Assembly (NCBI GenBank): GCA_029233925.1
Contig: JARGOX010000001.1
Location: forward strand, 62,001-126,000
Length of the DNA stretch: 64,000 nucleotides
Direction: 5' to 3'
DNA from: Rhizobiaceae bacterium
Lineage (GTDB): Bacteria > Pseudomonadota > Alphaproteobacteria > Rhizobiales > Rhizobiaceae
The position numbers and the translations under genes were made by a program. Below the pieces are notes generated by a model, which had not been told where the DNA came from, did not search any database, and saw nothing but the letters and a program-made list of their open reading frames with translations. Positions 44,528 through 53,971 of the stretch are shown in pieces; positions within the stretch are counted from its first letter, which is position 1; every line of letters begins with the position of its first letter.

Positions 44528-45802
44528 TCAAACTTCGCTGGAGAGATCCATTCCATCCTCGCCAGTGACCCTGGTGACAACCTTGGATGAGCTTTCCAAG
44601 GTCTTGTGCACCGGGCATTTGTTTGCAATCTGCTCGATCTTTCCGCGCAGGGCTTCCGGTACGATACCTTGTACGAGAATCACTCGTTCAAAGCGGTCGA
44701 TCTTGCCGCTACCCTTTTTGCCAAAAGCCTGCAGTTCATCCTCCGTGCATTCCAGGCAGTCGGCCGCATGGATTTTGGAATGGGACACTTCGACACTGAC
44801 ACGTCCCAAATCAAGCTTTTTGAAATCCGCATACATGCGCAAGGTCATGGACGTGCAGGCGCCAAGGGCTGCCGACAGATAGTCATAAGGGGAAGGTCCG
44901 GAATCCAGACCGCCGACACTGACCGGTTCATCGGCAAACAGACGATGCCTGCCTGCATGAACGGTGTTTTGGAACTTGCCCTCTCCGGTTTCCGATACAC
45001 GCACGGCTTCGCGTTCTCCCACCCCTTGCGGCACATCAGCTTCAATGTATCGCGATGCCCATCCGGCGATCATGGAAGCGGCGAAGGAGGCATCTTCCGA
45101 GCGACTGAGCAGATGATCGGCCTTGTCCAGCGATACGAAACTCTTTGGATGTTTTGCCGCCGTGAAGATCGTCGCGGCATTGTCGATGCCGACGGTGGCA
45201 TCGATGGGAGAATGCAGGACCATGAGGGGTTTCCTCATGTTTGCAATATGCTGGGTCAGGGTTTTTTCACGCACATCATCGAGAAATTGCTTCTGGATTG
45301 TGAAGGTCCGCCCTGCGAGCTCGACCATGGCTTGCCCATCGCGTTCTATATCTTCGATCTTCGACCCGAAATTGCCTATGACATGCGCCACATCAGCAGG
45401 TGCACCGATCGTCGCAACGGCTCTGACTTCCGGTATGGATTGCGCAACAGCCAGAATGGCTGCTCCCCCCAGGGAGTGACCGATCAATATTTGCGGTGCG
45501 GCGAAATTTACCCGCAGATAGTCGGCTGCCGATTGCAGGTCAGCGACATTGGAAGAAAAATTGGTGGAAGCAAACTCGCCTTCGCTGGATCCGAGGCCCG
45601 TAAAATCAAACCGCAGAACAGCGATCCCGGCACGCGAAAGCTCGGCTGCGATGCGTTTGGCTGCCAGAATGTCCTTGCTGCAGGTGAAACAATGGGCAAA
45701 AAGCGCGTAGGCGCGTACATGGCCAGCCGGAATATCAAGCCGCGCCGCCAATCGCGCGCCGGAATGACCGGTGAACTCGGCCTTGATGGATGTGGCTGAC
45801 AT
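44528..45802 (-). CDS. Bifunctional alpha/beta-hydrolase and OsmC-family fusion protein
   Basis: A 424-residue fusion. Residues about 1-255 form an alpha/beta hydrolase with ALFAHCFTCSKDI and the nucleophile elbow GHSLGGAA, where Ser sits in GxSxG. Residues about 260-424 form an OsmC domain with SALGACTSMTLRMYADFKKL and the resolving Cys in HAADCLECTEDELQ. OsmC proteins reduce organic peroxides with paired cysteines. The fusion is a known alphaproteobacterial arrangement whose natural substrate is unclear. I chose ATG 45802 because AGGAGG lies 6 bases upstream. It is downstream of, and in the same direction as, ccmH. Confidence 0.9.
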   Translation of the reverse strand: MSATSIKAEFTGHSGARLAARLDIPAGHVRAYALFAHCFTCSKDILAAKRIAAELSRAGIAVLRFDFTGLGSSEGEFASTNFSSNVADLQSAADYLRVNFAAPQILIGHSLGGAAILAVAQSIPEVRAVATIGAPADVAHVIGNFGSKIEDIERDGQAMVELAGRTFTIQKQFLDDVREKTLTQHIANMRKPLMVLHSPIDATVGIDNAATIFTAAKHPKSFVSLDKADHLLSRSEDASFAASMIAGWASRYIEADVPQGVGEREAVRVSETGEGKFQNTVHAGRHRLFADEPVSVGGLDSGPSPYDYLSAALGACTSMTLRMYADFKKLDLGRVSVEVSHSKIHAADCLECTEDELQAFGKKGSGKIDRFERVILVQGIVPEALRGKIEQIANKCPVHKTLESSSKVVTRVTGEDGMDLSSEV

Positions 45803-45851
45803 GGGGCACCTCCTGATTGGACTTACTCGGCAGGCAGCCGGTAAAATCATG

Positions 45852-46337
45852 TTACAGTTGATCGCCTTCACGCGAACCTAAAATCTTCTTGATGTCCGAC
45901 TGTTCTTCGACAGAAAGCACGGTGGCTGACGCACTGGTTCTGCGACGCCGGGAGCCAAGCAGCACATAACCGAATCCGACCGCCAGCAAGATGACGGGCA
46001 TTGCCCAAAGCACAATGGTTTTCGACGACAGTCTCGGTTTGAGCAGGACAAATTCGCCATAGCGAGAAACGATGTAGCCAATGACCTCATTGTCGCTGTC
46101 TCCAACGACCAATCGCTGCCGAACAAGCACCCTCAGGTCCTTTGCCAGTTCCGCATCGGAATCATCAATCGACTGATTCTGACAGACCAGGCAACGCAAT
46201 CCCGCGGAGATGTCCCGGGCGCGTTGCTCAAGAACCGGGTCATCGAGAATTTCATCCGGAGTCACAGCACCCGCAGGAAGCGCAAAAAGCAGCGCCAAAA
46301 ACGGCACAGCAAAAAGGGTGAGCGCCAATTTCCTCAC
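45852..46337 (-). CDS. ccmH: Cytochrome c maturation protein CcmH (CycL)
   Basis: A thioredoxin-like assembly protein that keeps apocytochrome cysteines reduced for heme attachment. The 161 residues contain an N-terminal signal segment ([19 protein letters not shown]), the motif [13 protein letters not shown] with Cys49 and Cys52, a C-terminal membrane helix ([20 protein letters not shown]) and a basic tail RRRR. The CxxC sits close to the N-terminal membrane face, as in the family. The start overlaps the ccmF end by 4 bp. It is the last gene of the ccmI-ccmE-ccmF-ccmH operon. Confidence 0.94.
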   Translation of the reverse strand: MRKLALTLFAVPFLALLFALPAGAVTPDEILDDPVLEQRARDISAGLRCLVCQNQSIDDSDAELAKDLRVLVRQRLVVGDSDNEVIGYIVSRYGEFVLLKPRLSSKTIVLWAMPVILLAVGFGYVLLGSRRRRTSASATVLSVEEQSDIKKILGSREGDQL

Positions 46338-48319
46338 GTTTCTTGTCCGACTGCAACTGCTGGCGCCCTGCTTTTGGCCGGAGCGCCGATACGCAGACGT
46401 CTGTCAAATAGCGATACGATGCCACCCAAAGACATGAAGATCGCACCAAACCAGATGAAGGTCACCCAGGGCTTCCACCAAACGCGCACGACCACGCCGC
46501 CACCCGGCAGCTCATCGCCAAGCGCCACGTAAAGCTGATTGGCTCCATTGGTGTAGATGCCAGCCTCGGTGGTCGGCATCTGACGGGCGGTAAAGACACG
46601 TTTGGCTGCCGTCAAATGCGACACCGGCTGGCCATCGCGCAAAATGATGAAACGCCCCTGCAACTCGGTATAATTGGGTCCGGTATTGGGTTTCAAACCT
46701 TCAAATTGCAGTGTGAACGGGCCACCGACCGTGGTTTCTCCGGGCTTCATGGTGACCACATTTTCAGTCGCGAAGGCGGTGACAGCAACGATGCCGATGA
46801 CTGAAACGCCCAGCCCCATATGGGCCAGTGCGCCGCCAAAGGCGGAACGCGGAAGGCCCTTGAACCTTCGCCACATGATTGGCAAAGCAACCTTGCCAAC
46901 GCCTGATCGCATGGCGATATCAGTCAGACTGCCGGCAATCAGCCATACGCCGAGACCTATTCCAAGCCCGGCCATCACAGGGGCACCAGTGGCAAAGTAG
47001 ATGACGGCAAGTGAGACAAGCAGCGCTGCACCTGCAGCCATATAGAGACGTTGCGTTACGGCCCACAGGTCGCCGCGTTTCCAGGCCAGCAGGGGACCGA
47101 AGGGAACGGCAAGAAGCAACGGAATCATCAGCGGACCGAATGTCAGATTGAAAAATGGCGGTCCGACGGAAATCTTCGCACCGGTGATCGCTTCAAGCAC
47201 CAGCGGGTAGAGCGTTCCCACAAGCACGGTCGCGGTCGCGGTGGTCAAAAACAGATTGTTGAGAACCAGTGCGCCCTCTCTCGATATGGGTGCAAACAGT
47301 CCACCCGGAGACAGGGTTTGTGCGCGCAATGCAAAAAGCGTAAAGGCGCCGCCGATGAACGCCACAAGAATGCACAGGATGAATATGCCGCGCGTCGGGT
47401 CTGTGGCAAAGGCGTGAACCGAGGTCAGGACTCCGGAGCGCACGAGAAATGTCCCTAGCAGGGAAAGGGAAAACGTCATGATCGCCAGGAGAATCGTCCA
47501 GATTTTCAGGGCTTCGCGTTTTTCCATCACAAGCGCGGAATGCAGCAGCGCCGTTCCGGCCAGCCAGGGCATGAAAGATGCATTTTCCACCGGATCCCAG
47601 AACCACCAGCCGCCCCAGCCAAGTTCATAATAGGCCCAGTAGGACCCCATCGCTATGCCGGCAGTCAGGGCCGTCCAGGCTGCCAATGTCCAGGGTCGCA
47701 CCCAGCGCGCCCAGGCTGCATCAATGCGACCGTCGATCAGGGCAGCAACAGCAAAGGAGAAGCAGATGGAAAAACCCACATAGCCCAGATAGAGCATGGG
47801 CGGATGAATCGCCAAACCGATGTCCTGAAGGATCGGATTGAGGTCGCGCCCTTCAAGCGGGGCCGGGCTAAGCCGTTGAAACGGATTTGACGTCAACAGG
47901 ACAAAGGTCAGAAAAGCCGAGGTGATCCATGCCTGGACCGCCAGTACGTTTGATTTCAAGGTTGCGGGCAGATTGCCCCCGAAGAATGCGACCAGCGCAC
48001 TGAAAAACACCAGAATCAGGAGCCACAACATCATGGATCCTTCGTGGTTTCCCCAAACGCCGGAGAACTTGTAGATCATCGGCATCATCGAATGGGAATT
48101 CTCCCAGACATTCTTGACCGAGAAATCGGACGTGACATAGGACACTGTCAAGGCGACAAATGCGAACAGGATCAGCACAAATGAAGCGATCGCAGCGGCC
48201 GGGGCAACGCCCATCAGCCCTGCATCGCGGGTTCTGGCGCCGATAATTGGCAGCACCGATTGCAGCAGTGCTGTCGCAAGCGCCATGATCAGCGCATAGT
48301 GGCCAAGTTCAACAATCAT
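46334..48319 (-). CDS. ccmF: Cytochrome c heme lyase CcmF (CycK)
   Basis: A large inner-membrane protein that attaches heme delivered by CcmE to apocytochrome c. The 661 residues include about fifteen membrane segments and the Trp-rich heme-handling motif [18 protein letters not shown] (near residue 235), with the conserved [13 protein letters not shown] ahead of it. The nearly invariant His residues in these stretches bind heme. It follows ccmE after 9 bp and overlaps ccmH by 4 bp, so the four genes form one operon. The length is normal for the family. Confidence 0.97.
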   Translation of the reverse strand: MIVELGHYALIMALATALLQSVLPIIGARTRDAGLMGVAPAAAIASFVLILFAFVALTVSYVTSDFSVKNVWENSHSMMPMIYKFSGVWGNHEGSMMLWLLILVFFSALVAFFGGNLPATLKSNVLAVQAWITSAFLTFVLLTSNPFQRLSPAPLEGRDLNPILQDIGLAIHPPMLYLGYVGFSICFSFAVAALIDGRIDAAWARWVRPWTLAAWTALTAGIAMGSYWAYYELGWGGWWFWDPVENASFMPWLAGTALLHSALVMEKREALKIWTILLAIMTFSLSLLGTFLVRSGVLTSVHAFATDPTRGIFILCILVAFIGGAFTLFALRAQTLSPGGLFAPISREGALVLNNLFLTTATATVLVGTLYPLVLEAITGAKISVGPPFFNLTFGPLMIPLLLAVPFGPLLAWKRGDLWAVTQRLYMAAGAALLVSLAVIYFATGAPVMAGLGIGLGVWLIAGSLTDIAMRSGVGKVALPIMWRRFKGLPRSAFGGALAHMGLGVSVIGIVAVTAFATENVVTMKPGETTVGGPFTLQFEGLKPNTGPNYTELQGRFIILRDGQPVSHLTAAKRVFTARQMPTTEAGIYTNGANQLYVALGDELPGGGVVVRVWWKPWVTFIWFGAIFMSLGGIVSLFDRRLRIGAPAKSRAPAVAVGQET

Positions 48320-48328
48320 CGCAATGCC

Positions 48329-48772
48329 TCACTTTTCCTCACCCTGCCACACGCCCTGTGCTTTCAGGCTTTCAGCGACTTCCTTGGGCATATAGTTTTC
48401 GTCGTGTTTGGCCAGAACCGAATCGGCGACAAAAACCGGATTGCCGGGCTCGAAGGCGCCTTCGACAATAACACCCTGCCCTTCACGGAACAAATCAGGC
48501 AGAATCCCGGTATAGGTTATGGCAACCTCGTTGGCCGTGTCCGTGACCACAAATTCCACTTTGGTACCCGTTCCCCTGACCACCGATTTTTCTGCAACAA
48601 GCCCACCCAGCCTGATGCGCGTATCGGGACCAATCTGCTTTTCGACAATGTCGGTGGGCGAATGGAAATAGACAATCTGGTCCTGCAGGGCAAAGAGCAC
48701 CAGAAGAACCGCTGCACCGATCACGGCCACCCCACCGCTGATGATGGCCAGTCGTTTCTGCTTGCGTGTCAT
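48329..48772 (-). CDS. ccmE: Cytochrome c maturation protein CcmE (CycJ)
   Basis: A periplasmic heme chaperone anchored by one N-terminal helix ([20 protein letters not shown]). The 147 residues have the OB-fold domain, and the C-terminal [14 protein letters not shown] carries the heme-binding His123 with Tyr127. I chose ATG 48772, which gives [14 protein letters not shown] and overlaps the ccmI stop by 4 bp. The longer frame to 48934 would lie within ccmI. The gene order ccmI-ccmE-ccmF-ccmH is the one seen in rhizobia. Confidence 0.95.
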   Translation of the reverse strand: MTRKQKRLAIISGGVAVIGAAVLLVLFALQDQIVYFHSPTDIVEKQIGPDTRIRLGGLVAEKSVVRGTGTKVEFVVTDTANEVAITYTGILPDLFREGQGVIVEGAFEPGNPVFVADSVLAKHDENYMPKEVAESLKAQGVWQGEEK

Positions 48773-49980
48773 TGTTTCAGCTCCTTCGGCTCCAGACCCA
48801 ATTGCGATGCCATGGCCAACAGGACCTGCCGGTCTGCATTGTCGGCACCAAAATGATCCAGGGCGCGGGACAGGGCGTCGCCTGCCTTGTCCCTCTGCCC
48901 CAGAACCATGTGGGAACGGATCAGCCGCAACCACCCGGCACTGTCGTCAGGGTTCTCGCGCAATTTGGCATCGAGTCCTGCCACCATGCCGGCAATCATG
49001 TCCAGCCGTTCTTCATTGGACATCTGCGAGGCAGCGGCAACGTCTTCAGCGCTGGGACCCGGAGCATCGGGACCCGGGGCATCGGAACCGGGGGCTGCAG
49101 AATCGGGAATTACCACAGCTGTTTGCCCTTGCGCCTGATCGGTGCCCATTCCCGCAACTGTTCCAAGCCTTTGGATATGTTCACGCACCAACGGCATCCA
49201 GGCGGCATCCGGCGGCGAATTCTCGGCCAATTTGACAAAATCCGCTCTCGCCTGTTCGTTCTTGCCTTCCTGAGCCAGTCCCAGCGCCAGAAAATAGGCC
49301 GAGAGTGGATTGTCCGGTTGCAGATCCTGAGCCTTCTGGAAGGCTTCCTGAACTTCGGCCGTCACAATGCCACCACTTTGAGAAAACAGCGACTGGCCTA
49401 GCCCCGCCTGACGCGCGGCAGTGGAACCAAGCAGACGAATGGCATTGCGGTAGGCTGTTTCTGAATCATGCATCCTGTTGAGGCCAAGATAGATCGGCGC
49501 CAGAACGTCCCACCCCTTGCCGTCCTGCGGATTGCTCGCCAGATGTCTTTCGGCCTGGGCCACAAGGGCCTGAATATTGCTGTTGCTATCAGGCACCGGT
49601 TCGACACGGGCGGCCAGAGGCTGCGCCGGCATTCCCGGTTGACCAACAGCCAGATACCCGGCAAGGGCCATGAAGGGTAGGAAAATGATTACGGCAAGAC
49701 GGCCAAAACGTGTAAGGTCGGTTGACGCTGCCGCATGATCGGCCTCTGCCTTCGACGCCTTGATCAGCCTGCGACCGACCTCGGCGCGGGCATATTCGGC
49801 TTCCTGTCCTGAAAGGCTGCCAATGTTGATGTCACGCTCTATCTCGCGTAGCTGGTCAGAATAGACTTCCACGTCAAATTCGCGCGCGTCGATGTCCTTT
49901 TTCCGCGGTCGCATCAAGGGGACAAGCAAGCTGATTGTAACAGCCACCGTCATGACGGCAGCCAGGATCCAGAACATCAT
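48769..49980 (-). CDS. ccmI: Cytochrome c maturation chaperone CcmI (CycH)
   Basis: An inner-membrane protein that presents apocytochrome c to the heme lyase. The 403-residue protein has an N-terminal hydrophobic helix ([20 protein letters not shown]), a cytoplasmic Arg/Asp-rich linker, a second helix near residue 105 ([18 protein letters not shown]), and TPR repeats from about residue 130 onward ([40 protein letters not shown]). Near residue 300 lies a Pro/Gly/Asp-rich stretch made by short nucleotide repeats ([17 protein letters not shown]). It is the first gene of the ccmIEFH operon. Confidence 0.94.
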   Translation of the reverse strand: MMFWILAAVMTVAVTISLLVPLMRPRKKDIDAREFDVEVYSDQLREIERDINIGSLSGQEAEYARAEVGRRLIKASKAEADHAAASTDLTRFGRLAVIIFLPFMALAGYLAVGQPGMPAQPLAARVEPVPDSNSNIQALVAQAERHLASNPQDGKGWDVLAPIYLGLNRMHDSETAYRNAIRLLGSTAARQAGLGQSLFSQSGGIVTAEVQEAFQKAQDLQPDNPLSAYFLALGLAQEGKNEQARADFVKLAENSPPDAAWMPLVREHIQRLGTVAGMGTDQAQGQTAVVIPDSAAPGSDAPGPDAPGPSAEDVAAASQMSNEERLDMIAGMVAGLDAKLRENPDDSAGWLRLIRSHMVLGQRDKAGDALSRALDHFGADNADRQVLLAMASQLGLEPKELKQ

Positions 49981-50075
49981 GTTATCTGTTATCTGACTTT
50001 TGAGTGCTCTTCAGTACACGAACGTTATTACCGCCATCGCGCGACCATCGATAATGTCTATTGGAATAGCAAAGG

Positions 50076-50498
50076 CTAGACAAGCGGTGTCCATCTGCCG
50101 TTCTGCTCGCGGCAGGCTGTTCCGCGCGTCGTAGTTGACTGCCCATCGTATTCAACTTTATGAATGTATTGCCTGCAGTTCTGGGATCCCACCTCATAGG
50201 GTTGGGCGGCATGCACCTCGCCGAAAGCGCCGGATCTGGGGCTCTTCCATGCGACAATCTGTCCGCTCGGAACAACCTCCAATGCGCGATATTCGGCCTC
50301 TAAGGCCAGCCGGCGGTCACCGGCACTCAGAGAAGCGGAAACGGAAGGGTCGATAATACCGCCGTTGAGCGCCTGGATCACGCTTGGCTCAGCTTGGGCC
50401 TGCGGGACAAAGGAATTCAACATGCCGGATTGAGTGGTCTTGCTGGAGCAACCGGCAAGAACCAACAGCATGGCAGCAACGAGATATGCGGATTTCAT
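50076..50498 (-). CDS. Outer-membrane lipoprotein, surface-antigen-like
   Basis: A 140-residue lipoprotein with a signal sequence and lipobox VLAGCSSKTTQ (Cys17). The mature part ends YIHKVEYDGQSTTTRGTACR followed by NGRW, with the conserved C..Q.I pattern of RT0821/17-kDa surface-antigen-like proteins of rhizobia. Cys residues in the last third may pair in the periplasm. The role is unknown; it may brace the outer membrane. It lies on the same strand 95 bp upstream of ccmI and downstream of the feuQ gene, but has its own ribosome site. Confidence 0.78.
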   Translation of the reverse strand: MKSAYLVAAMLLVLAGCSSKTTQSGMLNSFVPQAQAEPSVIQALNGGIIDPSVSASLSAGDRRLALEAEYRALEVVPSGQIVAWKSPRSGAFGEVHAAQPYEVGSQNCRQYIHKVEYDGQSTTTRGTACREQNGRWTPLV

Positions 50499-50624
50499 AA
50501 ATTGCCTTCTCCGAAAACAGGCTGTCTTTAATACGAGCGGGATCGAGAAAATCGTTTCAGTGCATCAGTTTGCTCTATAGCATCTTTGTGGCAAGGTTTT
50601 GATCATCATCGCGTGATGTTCAAA

Positions 50625-52049
50625 CTAGCGAACAGCAACCGGCAAGTTGACGATGGCGCATAGACCGCCCAGTGAACTCCGCTTGAGTTCAACCGAGCCG
50701 TGATATTCTTCGGTGATTTCCTTGATAATGGAAAGGCCAAGCCCCGTTCCGGGCTTGCTTTCATCCAGTCTGCGGCCGCGCTTCAAGGCCTCCTCCAGCT
50801 GATCATCAGGCATTCCGGGTCCATTGTCCTCCACCAGAATGGCCACGAACGGTTTGCTGTCCGCTCCGTCCGTCGCCCCTGCCCGGCTGCGCTGTACTGA
50901 AGCTGCCTTTATCTGAACCCGGATGGCCACACGGTCCGTTGTCCATTTGCTCGCATTTTCCAACATATTGCCGAGGATTTCCTCCACGTCATGCTGTTCC
51001 ATTGCCAGTTCCGGTACGTCTGGCGGCAATTCCAGCTCAAACGCCATGTCCGGGTTCAACCGCTCCATGACCCTTACGAGGCGTTGCAGGACCATTTTTG
51101 TATCGGTGCGTACAAGGACGGAATTCTTCTGCGCGGCAATGCGCGCTCTGTCGAGATAGTGCTGGACCTGATTTTGCATTGCCATTGCCTGCTCATTGAC
51201 CAGTTGTGCCTGTTCCGGCGCCATTGATCTGGTTTCGTTGAGCAAAACGGCTATAGGCGTTTTCAGGGAATGGGCAAGATTGCCCACCTGCATTCTGGCC
51301 CGTTCGACGACACGGCGATTGTTATCGATCAGCGCGTTGACCTCGGTGGTCAAGGGCGCAATTTCACGCGGGAAACGGCCCTCCAACGACTCGGTCTTGC
51401 CGGTTCGGATCTCTTCCAGTGAGCGCCTTATGCGATCAAGCGGGCGAAGACCAAGCAGGATTGCAAGCGCATTGACCACCAGGCTGCCAAGACCGAAAAC
51501 CGTCAGGAACAATATCAGCTGGCGTGAAAAGACCCAGACATCCGCATCCACATCCGCCTGATTTCCGGTGACCCGGAAGCGGGCCACTTCGCCATTGTCA
51601 CCCAGAACAACCTCCGTCTCGGCCACCAGAACATTGCGCCCGCCCGTATCGGTGGACGCATAGAAACGTTCATAGAGTTCATTGAATGGCGCCGTTTGTG
51701 TATCCGTAATGGCGACTTTCTGATTGCCCAGCGAGACGGATTCAATCCGGTCAGGCGGACCATTGTCCACAACATCGACAATCCAGTACCATCCCGAATC
51801 AGGCTGGCTGAACCTCAGATCACCAAGCTGCAGCGTTCCCAACAGCCTGCCATTGTTGCCAAGGGAGACAGAGTTAATGGCATTATAGAGTTGGGCGCGC
51901 AACAGATCGCGGAAGCCGCGCTCTGCGCTGTTTCTATAGGACGTCAGGATCAGCACACCGGTCACGAAAAGGGCAATCACCGCCCAAAGTGTGGCGACCG
52001 TCAGGACCCGTGCGGCAAGTGAACGCGGTTGAGCCGGTTTATCGGCCAT
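50625..52049 (-). CDS. feuQ: Sensor histidine kinase FeuQ-like
   Basis: A 474-residue PhoQ-like inner-membrane kinase. Membrane segments are VLTVATLWAVIALFVTGVLI (near residue 17) and LILFLTVFGLGSLVVNALAI (near 180), flanking a periplasmic sensor. HisKA has NLAHSLKTPIAVLLNETRSM, then NMLENASKWTTDR, EDNGPGMPDDQ and PGTGLGLSIIKEI. In Sinorhizobium FeuQ with FeuP controls cyclic-glucan export and other envelope genes, and small FeuN modulates it. I chose ATG 52049, which overlaps the feuP end by 11 bp. Naming depends on synteny and the adjacent FeuN-like protein. Confidence 0.85.
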   Translation of the reverse strand: MADKPAQPRSLAARVLTVATLWAVIALFVTGVLILTSYRNSAERGFRDLLRAQLYNAINSVSLGNNGRLLGTLQLGDLRFSQPDSGWYWIVDVVDNGPPDRIESVSLGNQKVAITDTQTAPFNELYERFYASTDTGGRNVLVAETEVVLGDNGEVARFRVTGNQADVDADVWVFSRQLILFLTVFGLGSLVVNALAILLGLRPLDRIRRSLEEIRTGKTESLEGRFPREIAPLTTEVNALIDNNRRVVERARMQVGNLAHSLKTPIAVLLNETRSMAPEQAQLVNEQAMAMQNQVQHYLDRARIAAQKNSVLVRTDTKMVLQRLVRVMERLNPDMAFELELPPDVPELAMEQHDVEEILGNMLENASKWTTDRVAIRVQIKAASVQRSRAGATDGADSKPFVAILVEDNGPGMPDDQLEEALKRGRRLDESKPGTGLGLSIIKEITEEYHGSVELKRSSLGGLCAIVNLPVAVR

Positions 52050-52722
52050 CGCCGGATGCCTGGCTCGGCGATTGAATACGATAGCCAAGCCCGCGAATGG
52101 TTTCGATTACATCAAGACCCATTTTCTTGCGAAGCCGACCGACAAAAACTTCTATCGTATTGGAATCGCGGTCAAAATCCTGATCGTACATATGCTCGAC
52201 CAGTTCAGTGCGCGAGACGACCTTGTCCATATGGTGCAACAGATAGGACAACAAACGGAATTCATGGGAGGTCAGCTTGAGCGCAACGCCATTGACAGTG
52301 GCCTTTGCCCCTCTTGTGTCCAGGCGCAGGGGACCACAGGTAATTTCAGAGGAGGAATGTCCGGCGGCGCGGCGAATAAGCGCTCTGACACGCGCCAGCA
52401 CTTCCTCAACATGAAACGGCTTGGCAACATAATCGTCAGCACCGGCATCAATGCCCGCCACCTTGTCACTCCAGCGGTCACGGGCCGTCAGGATCAGAAC
52501 AGGCAGGGACCGACCGGCCTCCCGCCACTCTTCCAGTACAGAAATTCCGTCCTTTTGCGGCAGACCAATGTCCAGAATTGCCGCATCATAGGGTTCGGTG
52601 TCGCCGAGAAAATGCCCCTCTTCCCCGTCAAAGGCCTTGTCGACAACATAGCCGGCCTCTTCCAGCGCCTCCACCAATTGCCTGTTCAGATCCGGATCGT
52701 CTTCAACAACAAGTATTCGCAT
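52039..52722 (-). CDS. feuP: OmpR-family response regulator FeuP-like
   Basis: A 227-residue regulator. The receiver has MRILVVEDDPDLNRQLVEAL, the phospho-acceptor Asp in AAILDIGLPQKDGISV and the conserved Lys in DDYVAKPFHVEEV. The winged helix has LTSHEFRLLSYLLHHMDKVV, DRDSNTIEVFVGRLRKKMG and IRGLGYRI, the PhoP/OmpR pattern. It heads the feuP-feuQ pair and lies 51 bp downstream of the FeuN-like gene on the same strand. It is expected to control envelope and osmotic-adaptation genes when phosphorylated by FeuQ. Confidence 0.9.
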   Translation of the reverse strand: MRILVVEDDPDLNRQLVEALEEAGYVVDKAFDGEEGHFLGDTEPYDAAILDIGLPQKDGISVLEEWREAGRSLPVLILTARDRWSDKVAGIDAGADDYVAKPFHVEEVLARVRALIRRAAGHSSSEITCGPLRLDTRGAKATVNGVALKLTSHEFRLLSYLLHHMDKVVSRTELVEHMYDQDFDRDSNTIEVFVGRLRKKMGLDVIETIRGLGYRIQSPSQASGDGR

Positions 52723-52773
52723 TGGCTGTCTCCCATCGCCCTGCCGGTCGGAACCGGCAAATACACGCCCGTA

Positions 52774-53031
52774 TCAGGGCCTGGCATTTACTGTCAGCTT
52801 ACGCCTTCTTTTGCCGCTGGAATCATTGGCCAGAACGGTGATCTTGCAAACAGCCTGCCCGCCACTTTTGCCAACAGATACCGACAGCAGCTCACCTTGC
52901 GTCTGTGCCAGAACCCGTTGCACGGCAGCGGAACAATCAGCATTACTCTGGGCAGAGGCATCAATGGGTTTCAGGACCATCGACGGCAATGCCAACATCA
53001 CGATCAGAAGTAATTTCGCGCAAATATTCAT
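52774..53031 (-). CDS. feuN: Small periplasmic FeuN-like modulator
   Basis: An 85-residue protein with a signal peptide (NICAKLLLIVMLALPSMVLK, cut after DASA-QS) and a mature part of about 55 residues. The mature part is positively charged at the end (SSGKRRRKLTV) and has two cysteines (NADCSAAV and AVCKITV). I chose ATG 53031 because GAGGA lies just upstream; the longer TTG frame begins inside that ribosome site. In Sinorhizobium FeuN is a small periplasmic protein that restrains FeuPQ, and this gene has the same size, export signal and place. Similarity in the mature part was not checked. Confidence 0.65.
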   Translation of the reverse strand: MNICAKLLLIVMLALPSMVLKPIDASAQSNADCSAAVQRVLAQTQGELLSVSVGKSGGQAVCKITVLANDSSGKRRRKLTVNARP

Positions 53032-53217
53032 TGTGTTCCTCAAACCGGCCCTGTCTGGCCATTGGTTTCATGTTTGAGCGGATCTCCGGCCCAACATATA
53101 AGCGGTGCGTGTCATTCGTCAAAACGGATTTCACCACCTTGTGTGTTGTTCTTTCTAACGAAGCCAGACTGAACCAGATATGAACGGGATTGGCCGGGCA
53201 GCAAATCATGTTGCCCG

Positions 53218-53281
53218 ATGCACCATGTCCCCAATGCACCATGTCCCCAATGCAACGTGTCCCCAATGCAACGTGTCAATT
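53218..53281. repeat. Four 16-bp tandem repeats upstream of the FeuN-like gene
   Basis: Units of 16 bp begin at 53218, 53234, 53250 and 53266. The first two are ATGCACCATGTCCCCA, the third ATGCAACGTGTCCCCA and the fourth a diverged ATGCAACGTGTCAATT. They sit in the 53032-53336 gap between the FeuN-like gene and the UPF0260 gene, about 190 bp upstream of the FeuN-like start. No other feature is visible in that gap. Confidence 0.75.
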
Positions 53282-53336
53282 CCCTGCGCCCGCAAGCGGA
53301 TCATCCGACAGCTGTTTTTGCCTCAAGGCGCGGCGT

Positions 53337-53795
53337 TCACTCATCCACCTCTTCGAATGGCCAGTCGACAATGTGATTTTCAAAGTCTTCAGGCTCCATC
53401 CCTTCCTCCGGCACGGTGCGGTCACGCACCGAAACACCTGCCTGATGCACGGTTTGCGGATCCAGCGATATCAGGGGATGCCACCAGTAAAGATCCCTGC
53501 CTTCCGCGACCAGACGGTAACCGCAACTTGGCGGCAGCCAGGCGATCGATCGAACGGCATCCGGTGTCAGCGAAATACATTCTGGCACTTTTGCCTGCCG
53601 GTTTTCATAGTCGCTGCAACGGCAACTCGACGAATTCAGCAATCTGCAGGCGACATTGGTCCAGGCGATCTCACCGGTATCCCAATCTTCCAGCTTGTTG
53701 AGGCAACATCGGCCACATCCGTCGCAAAGACTTTCCCACTGCTGTTGCGTCATGTCTTCAAGCGACGTTGTTTTCCAGAAAGGATCAGTGGTCAT
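53337..53795 (-). CDS. YcgN-like UPF0260 cysteine-cluster protein
   Basis: A 152-residue protein of the YcgN/YkgJ cysteine-cluster group. The N-terminal [15 protein letters not shown] cluster is followed by [20 protein letters not shown] and further Cys/His-containing segments ([18 protein letters not shown]). The CxxCxxCC spacing suggests an Fe-S or zinc site; the biochemical role is unknown. The family is cytoplasmic. It is divergent from PBP1A, and the 176-bp gap between them holds both promoters. Confidence 0.88.
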   Translation of the reverse strand: MTTDPFWKTTSLEDMTQQQWESLCDGCGRCCLNKLEDWDTGEIAWTNVACRLLNSSSCRCSDYENRQAKVPECISLTPDAVRSIAWLPPSCGYRLVAEGRDLYWWHPLISLDPQTVHQAGVSVRDRTVPEEGMEPEDFENHIVDWPFEEVDE

Positions 53796-53971
53796 AGGGG
53801 CTCCGGTTAGGCTAAGCTGTCATCGGAAAGCATATTGGCGACTTTCGCAGACCTCTTGTCCTTTCGGTCAAAAATGGGCAATAGATGTGCGGACTGTTGC
53901 TCGAAAGCTCCGATCAGACCACGGACTTTTGAACGCAGACGCCAAGGTAGTCAAGGGACTGGAAAGCACAA

